From NCBI RefSeq assembly GCF_023065955.2, contig NW_026622997.1:23726001-23790000 (forward strand): DNA of 64,000 nucleotides, in the 5' to 3' direction. A model generated the notes under the pieces. It was given only the letters and a program-made list of their open reading frames with translations. It did not search any database and was not told the origin of the DNA. This document shows positions 1-11,454 of this stretch, in pieces; position 1 is the first letter of the stretch, and the number at the start of each line of letters is the position of its first letter. The stretch is from Ursus arctos. Its lineage: Eukaryota > Chordata > Mammalia > Carnivora > Ursidae. The position numbers and the translations under genes are program-made.

Positions 1-504
1 CAAGAAATAAAAGGCAGCTCATTGACTCCTGCCAGTGTTCTGTTTTAGAGCCAGGTAATTATCTAATCTGAAGAACAGTCTGAGTGATTGTCTTTTGTAC
101 AACATGACTATGTTAAGGCGTGTTCAGAAAGGGCATAAATTTGCACAGAAACCTAATCTATTTGAAAAATGATGCCTTTGCTGGCATTCTAAATTGGTGT
201 TTATTTTTCCATATATCTGTCAGAAAATGGGGATATTAAAACTCTAAGATCTATCCACCAAACACTGCAGATTGGTAGGAGTATGAATTAGTTCTTTCAA
301 AGTACTTTTCCAACGTTATGCATTTCTATCCGCAGCTAAATATAACTCTTAAAAATCTCACTTTACTGTGAAAATTTATTTTAAAGATCTAAAATTGATA
401 AATCACCACGAAGGAAGTGAAGATATTCTCTTGGCTCCCTTATATCTATCTTCACCTATAACCTATCCTAACATTTTGATGTGATTGCTTCATGACTTAG
501 TATG
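1..504. other. Unannotated AT-rich sequence
   Basis: No recognisable repeat, exon or RNA gene is visible. The sequence is AT-rich with frequent stop codons in all frames, as expected of intronic or intergenic mammalian DNA. Confidence 0.6.
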
Positions 505-655
505 GACACAATGATTGATTGATTGACTTTTATTTAATTTCAATTAATTAACGTATAGTGTATTATTAGTTCCAGAAGTAGAGTTCAGTGATCCAGCAGT
601 CTTATATAACACCCAGTGCTCATTACATCACAGGCCCTCCTTAATTAGACACAAT
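505..655 (-). mobile_element. 5'-truncated carnivore L1, 3' end only
   Basis: The stretch reading GTATAGTGTATTATTAG ... CAGTCTTATATAACACCCAG is the reverse complement of the carnivore L1 3' terminus. Only about 120 bp of the element remain. An 8-bp direct repeat GACACAAT flanks it (505-512 and 648-655) and is a plausible target-site duplication. A short (TGAT)n run at 511-525 lies where the poly(A) tail would be expected. It has no coding capacity. Confidence 0.8.
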
Positions 656-2511
656 CATGTATCACATTTGACTTGAGGTAAAAACCAGAAAAGAATAATC
701 ATAGCTTTTATAAACGAATCATAGAATTTTTCTAAAGGTATCCAACTCAGTTCTCTGATTTATCTTATTTATCTTTAGAAATGCCCTCTGAGCAATAGAA
801 GTACAGGGTGTGACTTCGGTCAGACTTTATTGTCACTTAGCATCATCATAGCCCAGTGGGTTGGGCCAGTTAAGGTGAGCCTTACGAAGAATGTATCAGA
901 GGTTAGCAGTGATGTGGTGTTTGTCCATAGAGACAGCCTTCGAAGAGATTTATTTAGTATTGCTTTCATCATCACAAGTGTGTGTTTGTGTATGTGTGTG
1001 TAGGTAGGTGTATTGCCTTTCTATTCCCAGCCATGAAATGTTTGCCATGTAACATCTTTCTGTTGTCTTGTTATCTGTATATTAGAGCTGAAACTGAATG
1101 CTACTTTTTGGACTGGACTGGTGAGCTCATTTGATTGATGTATGGGAGTGTTCCTAAAATATTGAGGTCATAACTTCCTAGACAAGCCAGGGTGGTTAGG
1201 AAAACTCTTAAGTCGTTAGGTATTCGATGCTCTTTGCCATAGGAGAGTTTGAAGTTGAAACAGTGTTCTGCTGCTGACCAGCCACCAGGGTCTGAAGAAG
1301 GTACTTGGCCCCCTTCAGGCCATGGTTTTCTCGTTACTGTGACATTTAGTATTGTTTGTTGTTAGAATTCGAGATAACGTACAGGAAGTTATTGGCTGTG
1401 TTCTCCTAGTGAAGAAGACGTGCTACTTAAACTGAAGGAATTTAAAGTGAATCCAAGAAGTCTAATTTTGAGTGAGAATATTGAAACATCTGTAACAGAC
1501 ATTAATGACTAGAGTCAAAGAACAGATTTTCTTTTGCTGCTGAAACATGTTTTAGGAAAAATGCCTCCATAGATAGAAACTATTTAGTGTGACCGTTACC
1601 TTTCATTCTCTTAGTTTGAGAAAAGCAAATTCATGCTGAGAATGGCCTTATATTCTTTTTCTACTATAGGAAGTACCCGTGGATAGCTCACATTTTAAAG
1701 ACATTGAGTAGTTCATTATCTTTTTTTCTGCCAAAGACATTGGGATATTACCGATCTTACAGACTTTCTGTACGTGAGCTTTAAAATTGTGAAGAATAAT
1801 TATGAAGGAAAATATAATAGAAGAATTCTCTCTTATCCCTGTGACTTTTGCATATTTGGTTCCTTAATAATTCAGGTGTTAGGAATATTCTTTGAGCTAG
1901 AACCGCTTAAATTCTGTATGACACCATTATTATTAAATGGCCCTATAATTAATAATAAACAGTATGGTTTTTTGAAAGGCTACTTTAAGATGAAAATCCT
2001 AAATATGCTGCCAATAAATTTTAGTATGAAAGCCACTCTGTCAGTGGAAGTTAAATTTCCCATCCTGAAAAGTAAATTTCCTTTCTTTTTCTTGAAGTTT
2101 TTGATGACTGTGTGTCAGAAATACCAAATGACTTTTAAAAACTCTGAACCAGGTGTAGAATGGGGATAGAACCCCGATTGCCTGTCATATGATACAATAA
2201 GAGCACAATTTCTTTCTGAATAGCATATCTATGAAACATTTTATATTCCTAAAACTTTATTTCTTAGTAGTCTAATGAATGAAGAGACTAAGGGCTGACC
2301 CAAAGGCAAGGGAGCATTCAGAAGAGATTCTGAAATAATCATGAAATCATTCTGAATGTACAGTGGATTCCCAAAGCACCAAAAATATACTGACTGTACA
2401 TTCAGCTGCCAAAAAATGAGAAAAAGAGCTCATTAAATTTTGAAAGGATAGTTTTAAAGTCAAAATTATTTATATTTTTAAATAGGAACTTATTTTGCCT
2501 TTTACAAATAA

Positions 2512-2515
<4 letters not shown>
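656..2515. other. Unannotated unique sequence
   Basis: I see no transposon or exon here. A degenerate TG-rich patch lies at about 979-1010. The open frame at 1774-2169 is low-complexity (rich in F, L, I, K), matches no family I know and shows no splice or start context, so I treat it as chance. Confidence 0.55.

Positions 2516-2548
<33 letters not shown>
2516..2548. repeat. (TG)n microsatellite
   Basis: This is an uninterrupted run of TG dinucleotides of about 33 bp. Such tracts are commonly length-polymorphic. It explains the cysteine/valine repeat in the overlapping reading frame. Confidence 0.97.
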
Positions 2549-2550
<2 letters not shown>

Positions 2551-4499
2551 ATTTAGTTTATATTTAGTTGGTTTCCTAGCTTTGTTTTCATTTTTGTTTT
2601 TTTCTTTTTCTCTCAACCCAGTCCCCTTGACATTTTCACCATCTCAACGTGTTTATCATTTCTGTGGCCATTTCTGAATATAAGATTTATCAGGTAACTT
2701 GAGCTTCTCCTCTCATTGTTCTAACAGCCTGTGGGGAAACATTTCCCCTCACCTCCTCACTTCTGCTGAGATTTAGGTGTTAAAAATTCCTGGGCATCAC
2801 GGTGTTTGGGGACTGGGGTTTGACATGGTTGCATTTTAGATATTTAGAAAAACATGTCAAGTTGTGACCAGGACTTTGTTGGGGCCAGAATGAATTTACA
2901 AGCTAGTGTTTTCTAGGATATTTGTATTGATTTTTCTCTAGCGGCTAATCAATCAGTTTCAGTTGTATAAGTGATGGAGCAAACCTTTTTAAGTGTGCTG
3001 GGTGAGTGGTGTGGAAACAACACCTTTCACTGCTGTCTCTGGAATCAAAATGTAGAAATGATGGATGAGCTATTTTTATAGCGATTGTGTGCTTTTCTAG
3101 ATCTCATTTGTGTGTTGCTACTTTTTCTCTCCCTCATAAATCTGAAAAACCCTAGCAGGATAAGTGGCATAAACCGGTTATGGAAAGGTAAATAAATTAA
3201 GATGAGATATTCGAAGCAGGGAGAAAATTTCTTGGTGTTTAGTGATTTTAGTATTAATGTTGAAATAAAAAAAATGATTTCCGTTTTATTTGAGACTTGT
3301 AAAGATACTGTCCGTTGTGTGTAAAATTAATTATGAAATGCAACTGGAAAACATTACCTCCTGACCTTTTATGTAGGAAAGAATATGAGCAGCATTTGAT
3401 TTTCGGAATTTTTGGATTTTGTATGAAATTTGATTGTTGAGTTTTACAGTTTATATCGAGGCCCATTTGACTCATCAGTGTCAGCAGTGATTGCTATATA
3501 CTGATTTGGATCTGAGATTAGAAAGGAGACCAATAATTGCATCCTGTTAATTTATATGGCAGTTATTTAAATGTCTCTTTTACTCCTTTATCTTTCATTT
3601 GTGCTATGTTGATATAAAGAAATTTCTTTCTTCTATAGGATTAATAATGTTGATTTATGTGTTTATTTATACATTGTCAACTTCCAAGGAGGATTTTAGG
3701 CAGCTTATATTCAAGGATTGTGCATGTAATGGACCCTGAAAATAAAAGCTGTATAAAATGTTGTATTGTGTTTGCAAAGAGGGAAGATAATTTTACAAAC
3801 TGGTGAATCCTGGCTCTACAGAAGAATAAGGAAATATAGTGATTTATATACTTAGAGATGAGTGTGTAAAAGGAAATATATAGTTTATACTGAGGCAGGG
3901 AAATGTTTTGAGGCTGTAGACACTAAGAAAAATTCTTTTCCTTTCATAAGAGACATTGAATAATACACTTAAAATGCTTTTAGCTGGTCATATATAGAAA
4001 TTCAAGATATAGTCTCTACATGGCCTTTTCTTCTGTTGATTCTTTAAAAAACCCCAAATATAATGTTAAATTGTAACTTTTCAAAAAAGTTTTAATGGGA
4101 GAGCTAAATAAATGTGATGTGCATAATACATATAACTTGATAGGGGAACGTGATGCCTAAATAATTAGGTGTCAGATATTCGATTTAAATAAGCTGAGAT
4201 TAATCACTTTGATTTCAGAGAATGCTAGTTAAATCTGTCCTTGGCAAAGCAGAGTATAATTTACCTGGCCTTTGCCTATTCAGATCTCTGAGTTTCTCAG
4301 ACAGTGGTGTTCAAGTCTTTTTCTTTTTTCTTTTTTTCTTTTTTTTAAGTAATAAAGGAAATCCTTTCTTCAAATGAAATTTGAAAAGTAAAAGCCGAGC
4401 CACCGTGGTTTTAGTAGAGATGAGGCCCTGTTCAGTGAGCCCCTTACCTCAGAGGCCTGGCCTCAGAACCTTTAGAATCCCGCCTGCATTGGCCGGCTT
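2549..4499. other. Unannotated AT-rich sequence
   Basis: No repeat family or exon is recognised. A pyrimidine-rich run lies at about 4318-4347. The rest is AT-rich and stop-laden. Confidence 0.55.
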
Positions 4500-4815
4500 A
4501 CATTGGTATCTCCCTGGTGCACAGGTTTTCCCCGCTCTGCGCAAGGAGAGCGTGCCCATGAAACACTTTGTGAGCCGAGGTGGCGTAAAGCAGAGAAGCA
4601 ATATGGAAGAAATTTTGAGTATTTCCCAGACCCCCAAAATAACCCCTCTTAGACTTTACTGATATCCTAGGACGGACCCATCATGCCACAGGATCCACAA
4701 AGTCAGCGGAGCTAAGCGCAGATGCTCGCAGACACAGCTCAGCGCCGGGTGGCTTGGTGCTGGGAGGCGGAGTGTGCTTTCCTGGGAAGGAGCTCTGAGG
4801 GACCACTCACTTGCA
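4500..4815. mobile_element. Probable ancient mammalian interspersed repeat, family uncertain
   Basis: The stretch with CTCTGCGCAAGGAGAGCG, then TGAAACACTTTGTGAGCC, GCAGAGAAGCAAT and later CAGACACAGCTCAGCG resembles an old, widely dispersed mammalian repeat that I remember but cannot name. CpG-derived positions are decayed. It is GC-richer than its flanks, which could mimic an exon. Open frames on both strands overlap but share no known domain. Confidence 0.4.
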
Positions 4816-4904
4816 GTGAGCGGAAAACAGGTAGGAATGTAGGCCTTTCATAAAAAGCAGAGTGGCCTCACGTGAGCCTTAGGACCATGGGAGATTTCCC
4901 GTGT

Positions 4905-5095
4905 TCCTTAACACCAGTCCAGGTGTGGCAGACGTTTTCTCGAAAGGGCTGGATAGTAAGTGTTTTAGGCGTGGTGGACCCGAAGGCCTCTGTTGGAACT
5001 GTTCCTTTCTGCCCTCGAAGCATGAAAGCAGCCACAGACAATACATAAATGAATGGGTGTGGCCGTGTTCCATTAAAGCTGGATTTATAACAGGA
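4905..5095. mobile_element. hAT-Charlie (MER1-group) non-autonomous DNA transposon remnant
   Basis: The order AAAGGGCTGGATAGTAAG, TTTTAGGC, GAAAGCAGCCACAGACAATA, AATGAATGGGTGTGGC and GTTCCATTAAAGCTGGATTT follows the well-known MER1-group consensus with scattered substitutions. Terminal repeats are eroded and no transposase is encoded. The overlapping open frames on both strands (about 4868-5215) are artefacts of this repeat. Confidence 0.75.
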
Positions 5096-5269
5096 ATTAT
5101 GGATGAAAGGGCTCATTGGTCACCTTTGGGGAAAGCTAACTTGAACAAATTAGAGCAGACTCTCTGGCAGAACTTCTGTTGTTTCCAATATGCTAATATA
5201 TGTCATAAATCGTAAGAGAAGGAGGGCGTGCTTGGTCTTTAGGGCCTAATGTTGATCTCGAAGAGATTG

Positions 5270-5465
5270 GTGTTCTCAATCTGGCTGTTCACTTTAGTCA
5301 CTTGGCAATTATAACACCAAAACCAGACTGATGTCTGTGTCCCATTCCTGACAATCACACCACACTTTCTGTGGACGGGGAGCCCAGCACTTTCTAGAAT
5401 ACAGGTGACTCTGATGTACAGCCGCAGCTGAGAACTGGAGCTGAGAACCACTAGCTGAGAGAGCT
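5270..5465. mobile_element. MER5A-type hAT-Charlie remnant
   Basis: One end reads TCTCAATCTGGCTG and the other GAGAACCACTAG, the near-palindromic MER5A termini. Between them lies a diverged core containing GGTGACTCTGATGTACAGCC. Both ends appear present, so this is close to a full-length 190-bp element. Confidence 0.7.
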
Positions 5466-5724
5466 TTTGGTGGAAGCTGTGAAATGAGCTGACCCTCTCC
5501 CCTCCACTGAGAGGGGTCTCGAGGAAGAGACCCTGGTTGATGAGTAAGGAATGAGCTGACTTGGGGAGGGGGGAGAGGCATCTCAAGTGCTTTCAGTTTG
5601 CCAGCACCCCCCTGCCCGAGTCAGCGGAGGGTTTCAGAATGCAAAGATGCTTAATTAAGGTAAAAGGGGCAATGATTTGTGTTATCCCCTAAGGTCTCAC
5701 AAAAGGGTCAGCTGACGCTGAGTA

Positions 5725-5835
5725 TTTACTATGCTGTCTGGGAACTAAAAAGATGAAAAATGGAAAAACAAATACATATTTCTTGTCATTAAGGAGCTCC
5801 TCCTAGTTTAGGACAGGAGAGCAAGTTGGGCTAAT
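5725..5835. mobile_element. Ancient interspersed repeat fragment, class uncertain
   Basis: TATTTACTATGCTGTCTGGG followed by ATTAAGGAGCTCCTCCTAGT matches a common old mammalian repeat motif (consensus sense: ...actatgtgccaggcact...aggagctcacagtct...). The family name is not certain. Confidence 0.4.
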
Positions 5836-6204
5836 GAAAACTAATGTCCCCAGAACCAGGAAGCAGGTAACAAAAATCACTGAGCCTTTTGACATATATA
5901 AGTGCCTGGATTTCCAAAACGTCCATTATGTACGTGGGGCGGTGTCCACCACCTGACCACACCTGCATTACCTCTCCCCCTTCTCTAACTCTCGGCCCTG
6001 TTACCAAATAACTAGGCTTCTCCTCATGATCCTTCTTGGTAGAGTTCTTGTCAGCCACTGCCACTGGAGTATGCTTAGTATCCTAAATAGAGTCTACTTG
6101 CCGTTCTGAATCTTGGGGTTTCTGTGATGCTAGCAGTGTGTGAGAGAGAGAAACCGAGCCATGACTCCTTCGTTGAAGTAACCGTTGCAACTAGAGAGTT
6201 ATTT

Positions 6205-6300
6205 TTCCATTCATTTGACAACTGTTTGTTGAGCACTTGTCAGAAACAGTTCCTGTTTCTGGTAACAGGCACCTGCTTTAGAAAAGTGCGGCTAACCATA
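6205..6300. mobile_element. Ancient interspersed repeat fragment, class uncertain
   Basis: CATTTGACAACTGTTTGTTG followed by AGCACTTGTCAGAAACAG resembles the same old repeat type as 5725-5835. It is short and diverged. Confidence 0.35.
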
Positions 6301-6664
6301 CATTATCATAATCAGCCTTTGATTACTGCTGCCGATAAGATAGGGAGGCCACTTGGTGAGGCTTGCTGACCCTTGAGCGAACAGCTTATCTTCGCTGTGG
6401 GAAACAAGGATGCGGTCCTGAGGCTGTTCAGCAGAATGGCATCTGTTCATAAGTGTCTGGATTTTCCTAGTTCGGAGAACATATCATCCAAAGTACAGAG
6501 AACTTGGAGCTTCTGGGAATACCTTTTTGTATCCGTCCAGAGGAAATCTGAGGTGTCATCAGTCCCCCACTGTTAGTGAGGTGATATTTTTTGGCGCCAT
6601 TGTGGTCTACAAAGTGACTTGCAAATATGCAAGTATAGAATCATATTTAAAATAACGAAACCCA

Positions 6665-6705
6665 GGGGCGGGGGGCTGGGGGGTTGGGGAGCTGGGGCGC
6701 TGGGG
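6665..6705 (+). repeat. G-quadruplex-prone G-tract cluster
   Basis: Six runs of four to six guanines lie at 6665-6668, 6670-6675, 6678-6683, 6686-6689, 6694-6697 and 6702-6705. Connecting loops are only 1-4 nt. This far exceeds the usual G3-N1-7 quadruplex motif. It abuts an L1 3' terminus, and mammalian L1 3' UTRs are known to carry G-rich tracts. Confidence 0.85.
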
Positions 6706-6713
6706 TGCCTGGG

Positions 6714-6860
6714 TGGTGGACATTGGGGAGGGTATGTGTTGTGGTGAGCACTGTATATTGTGTAAGACTGATGAATCACAGACCTGTACCCATCAAACAA
6801 CACATTATATGTTAATTTAAAATTTTTTTAACAATTAAAAATTAAAAAAATAAAATAACG
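6714..6860 (+). mobile_element. Carnivore L1 3' terminus, 5'-truncated
   Basis: GGTGGACATTGGGGAGGG, then GTGAGCACTGTATATTGTG, ACTGATGAATCACAGACC and CATTATATGTTAATTTAAA is the carnivore L1 3' end in sense orientation. It runs into an A-rich tail near 6840-6860. The preceding G-rich tract may belong to the same insertion. It has no coding capacity. Confidence 0.8.
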
Positions 6861-7845
6861 AGTCCCTGGGAAAACAGCGGAGAATAGAAAAGCCAAGTGT
6901 TGATGGGAACCTGCACACTGAAAGTTGGCCATCATCACAGATGCAGTGTAGACTCTGAACTTCTGGAAAGTTTGTTGTCTATAAGGAAAAAACCCAGCTT
7001 GGCATTCAGTTTGAAAGATTTTCACGTGTGAGTTCGTGTAGCGAGTACTGAGAAATGTAGTGCTTCTCAACAGCATTCCTCAAACGCTGAAAGTCCCATA
7101 CTGCTTTCTTAAAGTTGCATTATTTTGACATTCCTTGTTAAAACTTGTGGCCGAGCCCTTGAGAAGTGTAACACTCTGAAAGGCTTTCTGGGGAGGCTAA
7201 AACAATACATCCCAACTAGGTGTGACTCTGTAGTCACCTGGTCCCACTTCTGAAGCGCTCGGGCACCACAAAGGAATCCTGCAGTAGAGACCGATAGCAT
7301 AGGGGTTTGTACACCCTGGGTTATCCTGTGAGATGATGCATCCAAGTGCAGGAGGTAGATAGTAACATTTGTGTTTATTTGTATTTTCTCATCCTCAGAA
7401 TTTTTCTTTTGCATGTATTTTACACTGTGCATAATACGCAAGTACAAAAATGACTGAGTGTAATTAATGATGTGCATCTATGGGGATGCATTCTGAAAGT
7501 TTTTGACTGATTTGAGAAAGTGATGGCCCACTTCCCACTATAAATGCAGCACTTTCAGCCAGGCATTTGGTCTGAGCAGGGCAGTGGAGTTCTCTGCTCT
7601 CTGTTACGGTCCGAAGGTGCCCGTATTCTGTTTTGCTTGAGTGCAAATCCTTCTGCTTGAGATCAAATAAACAAATAATGAAGTTTATGTCTTTTGCAGG
7701 AAAACTAAAGCACTTAGGGAAGACTTGCTGTGCATGTCTGCCCAGAGATAGAGACTCTTTGTCCTCAGTGGCACGTTTCCCCTCTCCTTCCATCTGTGGT
7801 TTAGGCTGGAAGACTGGGCCAGGAGGGCACGGGGTCAGCATATGC
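6861..7845. other. Unannotated sequence
   Basis: No repeat or exon is recognised. Overlapping open frames on both strands (7109-7881) have no known domain, and no convincing splice-site pairs bound them. Confidence 0.5.
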
Positions 7846-7896
7846 AGCAGTGTGCATATTGGTTTAGTAGGTGCTCAATAAATGTTGAATGAGTTG
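7846..7896 (+). mobile_element. L2/MIR-class LINE 3' tail
   Basis: TTTAGTAGGTGCTCAATAAA followed by TGTTGAATGAGT is the conserved 3' end shared by L2-type elements. The fragment is very short. Confidence 0.6.
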
Positions 7897-9167
7897 CTAT
7901 CCTGAATTGATGGGGCCTGATGAAATTCCATATGCAACTTGGAACCGGTAATGAAAATATAGCCTGGAAAAGCTAAATTTTAAAGTGGGCAAGAGATCTT
8001 GCTTAGTTTCAGCTGTTCTTCAGGCACAGCTGAGTGCTGTGTCTCACAACACAGGCTTGATTTTATGACACCAGATATTTCGTGGTGGTGGCTCTCCAAG
8101 ATTTGCAACAGAAATAATTTACTTTTGGAAACTATTTCCTGAGAGTTAACAGCTATCTATCATTTTCACTAAGTGGGTTCATCCCACTTAGGTCCACATG
8201 TGTAGTTATAAATAAATACATATTTGCTTTGATTTTTTTTTTTTCCTTTTACTAAACAGAATTCTGCAAAAGGTTTTTGGTGATGGGGGACAGAAGTTAA
8301 CCAAAGGTTTGCTTTCAGCGTCTGAACTGAGGCTGATCTGTCTCTGGGATCATTTTGGTGAACTTTAAAGGCTGCAAGTTAGTTTTGGAAGGTTGGTTAA
8401 TGGAATTTTAATAGCCCTGGAAAGATGTGAAAGTGATACTGCTACCTGGTGGTTTGTAAACCTGACCTTTGTGAGATGTTTTCTGGGCAAAAGTATTACT
8501 TTGTGATGCCAGCAGCTCTTACTGATTCTGTGCAGTCTGCAGTTTTCTACCACTGGCCGTCAGTTCATTCCAGCTGAAAAATTATTAAATCTCTTCTCCT
8601 GCTTGTGTGGATATTAAATTGCAGTAAACATACTTGCACAATGTCAGGTATGGCGAGCATAATTTTCTGCATGAAAAAAAAATTTGTTAGTAGGACCTTG
8701 GCTGTTCCGCAGAGGTTATAAATTTCTCTGCTTCTTTTTATTTGTTGCTCTCTTTTATATATTTTTTTTATTTGTTGGTGAGTTCCAACACATTTCTTGT
8801 TATTTGTAATGTAAGAAAGAAAAAGTTTGATTTAGATTGCTGCCTTTAAAAAATAAGCCCCTTTAGTTCTTCATTTCTGGTGTCAGCAAAAGAAGGATGA
8901 GAACCTGGGGGTACTAAGAGGGTTTAACCTGTAAAAATATAATTGGGGAAGAATGGGCAAGATCTGATGAAAGAATGAATTGAATGAATGAGGGAAGAAC
9001 GAATGATTAGATGACCATACACTCCACTTAGATTTTATTTGTTCAGGTTCAGTTAAGGAAGGGCGAAGGACAGTGCAGTAATAATCATCTGTAGAAGTGG
9101 ATCTGAAGCTTTACTGTCTCTGCGAATAACCCCTAGAATAACCCCTGGGTTATGTATTTAAAATTGC
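7897..9167. other. Unannotated sequence
   Basis: Mostly unique and AT-rich. A T-run lies at 8231-8244 and a degenerate GAATGAAT-rich patch at about 8966-9006. I see no gene. Confidence 0.55.
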
Positions 9168-9259
9168 ACTTTCTCTCCCCCTCCTTTCTTGCCCCTCCCC
9201 ACTCTCACACACTCTCTCTCTTTCTCTGTAAAATAAACAAAGTAAAAAAAAAAAAAAAA
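9168..9259 (+). mobile_element. Can-SINE, 3' part only
   Basis: The CT-rich tail (CTCCCC...CTCTCTCTC), TAAAATAAACAAAG and a long A run are the 3' end of a carnivore SINE whose tRNA-like head is absent. A complete SINE follows directly after the A run, giving a head-to-tail dimer. Confidence 0.75.
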
Positions 9260-9472
9260 GGGTGGATCACCTGAGTGGCTCGGACAGTGTTGAGCGTCCG
9301 ACTCTTGATTTTGGCTCAGGTCATGATCTCAGGGTTCTGAGATTGAGCCCTGCGTTGGGATCCACGCTCAGCAAGGAGTCTGCTTGCGATGCTCCCTCTC
9401 CCTTTGCCCCTCCCCTCACTTGCACTCTCTCTTTTTCTCTCTCTAAAATAAATAAATAAATCTTGAAAAAAA
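9260..9472 (+). mobile_element. Can-SINE, near full length
   Basis: The tRNA-Lys-derived head (ACCTGAGTGGCTCGGACAG) is followed by GAGCGTCCGACTCTTGATTT, GTCATGATCTCAGGGTTC, the CT-rich region and AATAAATAAATAAATCTTGA plus an A tail. The A and B box regions are recognisable but mutated. It sits immediately after the A tail of another SINE, a common landing site for L1-driven insertion. Confidence 0.9.
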
Positions 9473-9484
9473 GATGACAGACAT

Positions 9485-9590
9485 GCAGCCAGATTCCCAA
9501 TTCAGTTGGTCAGCCATAGGCCCGGGTTTTGCATTTTCGAATGAATCACTCCAGATGACTCAGATGCATGCAGTAAGAACCACTTCTAGA
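9485..9590. mobile_element. MER5A-type hAT remnant, half element
   Basis: GATTCCCAATTCAGTTGGTC, GCCCGGGTTTTGCATTTTC and GTAAGAACCACTTCTAG correspond to the second half of MER5A, ending in the terminal sequence AGAACCACT. Confidence 0.6.
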
Positions 9591-9772
9591 AACTTTTGTG
9601 TAGAAAACTTTCTTCATTAAATAAATACACTGAGTCACGTAATCAGAATGTTCAGTGGAAATGGAGAAGAAGCACACCATTGATGCAAGGTGATAAACTA
9701 AAACTCTGTGCCTGTTTTTCCCACATAATAGATGCAGTGTGTGCGCGGGTTCCGTTCTTCCCACTTCTGGCC

Positions 9773-9900
9773 TCTCATCAGATTAGTGTGCGGAGTTTCA
9801 CATACAGGTTCCAAGGCTCCATCTCAAAAGATTCTGATTCTGTGAGCTACCCTAAAGCCGTGGAATGGTTATTTTAAAAGCTGCACAGGTTTGGGAATCA
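9773..9900. mobile_element. MER5A-type hAT remnant
   Basis: AAAAGATTCTGATTCTGTGA, then ATTTTAAAAGCTGCACAGGT and GGGAATCACCAG, resemble the MER5A core and one terminus. The other end is eroded. Confidence 0.5.
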
Positions 9901-11040
9901 CCAGCCTAGGTTTTTTTTTTTTCTTTTTTTTTTTTTGGGTAGTCTGGTTCTTTTTGATGTATAAATTTGTACTGATTTTTCTCTCTTTAAGTATCACTTT
10001 TTGGGCTCAGTTTGCATCAAGCCTTTCAAAGCAGAATATCACACCATCGTAATTAGAAGCACAAAGGAGGATTTCACTCTCAAATATATTTTATAAAACA
10101 AATATATGTATATTGTGGAAATAATTCCTTACTGTGTATCAACATGATTGAAGTAATTAATTAGCTGATTTGTTTTTATAGGTATAGAAAGAATATGTCC
10201 ATTTGTGTAGTTTGTAAAATATCTTTAGTTCCTCGAGATAAGGTGTGCCTTTGTTTTTCTTTATTCGAGAAGAATAAATTTAAGAAATGCTAAATCTGTA
10301 TTGGTAGCTGGAATCCACATTTCTCTTGTTTGGAAAGCACTTAATTTTGATATATTTGCATGATGGAGTATTACACAGTTTTGAGTATTAGTGTTTACAA
10401 AGTTTATAATAACCTGGAAAGTGTTGGTTCATAATTGGGTTAAAAAACATGCTGTAGAATCATGTGCTATACAATCACAACTATTTTTAATAAGAAGCAA
10501 GCAAAAATAATTAAATACAGGAAAAAGGAGAACTAAGGCCAATAGGTTACTTTTGTTGGACGGACAAAAAGCATATTAATATTTTTTCTGCTTTTAATAT
10601 TTTTTAAATTGCTATAAGTACATATCCTTTTAGACTGCATAAACACAGTCAACTTCATTTTTAAGGAATTGCATATTTTAAATTATCAGAGTTTTTCAGC
10701 TTAGAAAATTAACTCACACCTATTCGAAATAGAGCCACTTTTTATTTCTTGACTGAGATATGGGAAACAGAAATGTGACCATTTGGAACATTTGATACAC
10801 TGAAACTTATTTGTATTTAACTTGGGAATTGGTGGATTCTGAGCATAGAATAGCCTGATAGTCTGAGAATTTACTTTCTACAAATGAGAAACTGTATGTA
10901 ATGAAGACTTCTTCAGGAGAAATCTGGAAGCCCCCTGGCTTAACCTCTTCTGCTTCCTGCCCAGCTGAATGGTTGACACGGCAGTTCTGTGAATAAATCA
11001 AAGAAGAGCCGGCTAGCGGGAAACTTTTGCAATGATCTTT
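9901..11040. other. Unannotated AT-rich sequence
   Basis: A T-rich run at 9910-9936 could be an eroded retroposon tail. The rest is AT-rich with no recognised repeat or gene. Confidence 0.55.
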
Positions 11041-11044
11041 CGCC

Positions 11045-11125
11045 CTTCATTTTCAGATGAGGAACCCAGGGAGGACAGGGGACGTCCCTAAGCTCCTCTT
11101 CACTCCTGCAGTTCCCTCGCCACTG
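11045..11125 (-). mobile_element. MIR fragment
   Basis: CATTTTCAGATGAGGAACCC, AGGGAGGACAGGGGACG and TCCCTAAGCTC match the reverse complement of the MIR core region (consensus: bases around CAGATGAGGAAACTGAGGC). Confidence 0.5.
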
Positions 11126-11454
11126 TCCTCAGCTTCTACTGCTCCATGGAATAGCATTAAGAACATCTGCTTTGAAAGACAGTTCAGAGGGTATGGGGGG
11201 AAAAAGATATGTGAGTAGGAGAAGCTTAGGGAAAGGAGAGCTGTGGGCTGGAAGACAGTGGTAGCTTCTTAGAAGAGCAGAGACTTGCTTGAGTCCGTGG
11301 AGGGTGGTTTGCATTTGGAGGAAAATACAATTGAACTTGGCTGCAAAGCCCAGGAGATGCCGGGTGATCCGGCTGCTTCTCCTTCCATGCTCCTCTTGTC
11401 TCGTTGCCTCTCCAACCGTTATCATCCAACCCTTCTTCCTTAGTTCCTTGAACA

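Noticed and set aside
1774..2169. 131-codon open frame on the + strand
   Set aside because: It is low-complexity and hydrophobic, matches no family I know, lies in AT-rich unique DNA and has no exon signals. Chance frames of this length are expected in 64 kb.
4868..5215. Overlapping open frames on both strands
   Set aside because: They coincide with a MER1-group hAT remnant that never encoded protein.
7464..7881. Opposed 125- and 82-codon frames
   Set aside because: No recognisable domain, no credible splice sites, and both strands are open by chance.
9260..9472. tRNA-like head of Can-SINEs considered as tRNA genes
   Set aside because: The tRNA-Lys-derived part lacks an intact cloverleaf and continues into SINE body and A tail. 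The same holds for all other SINE copies in the window.
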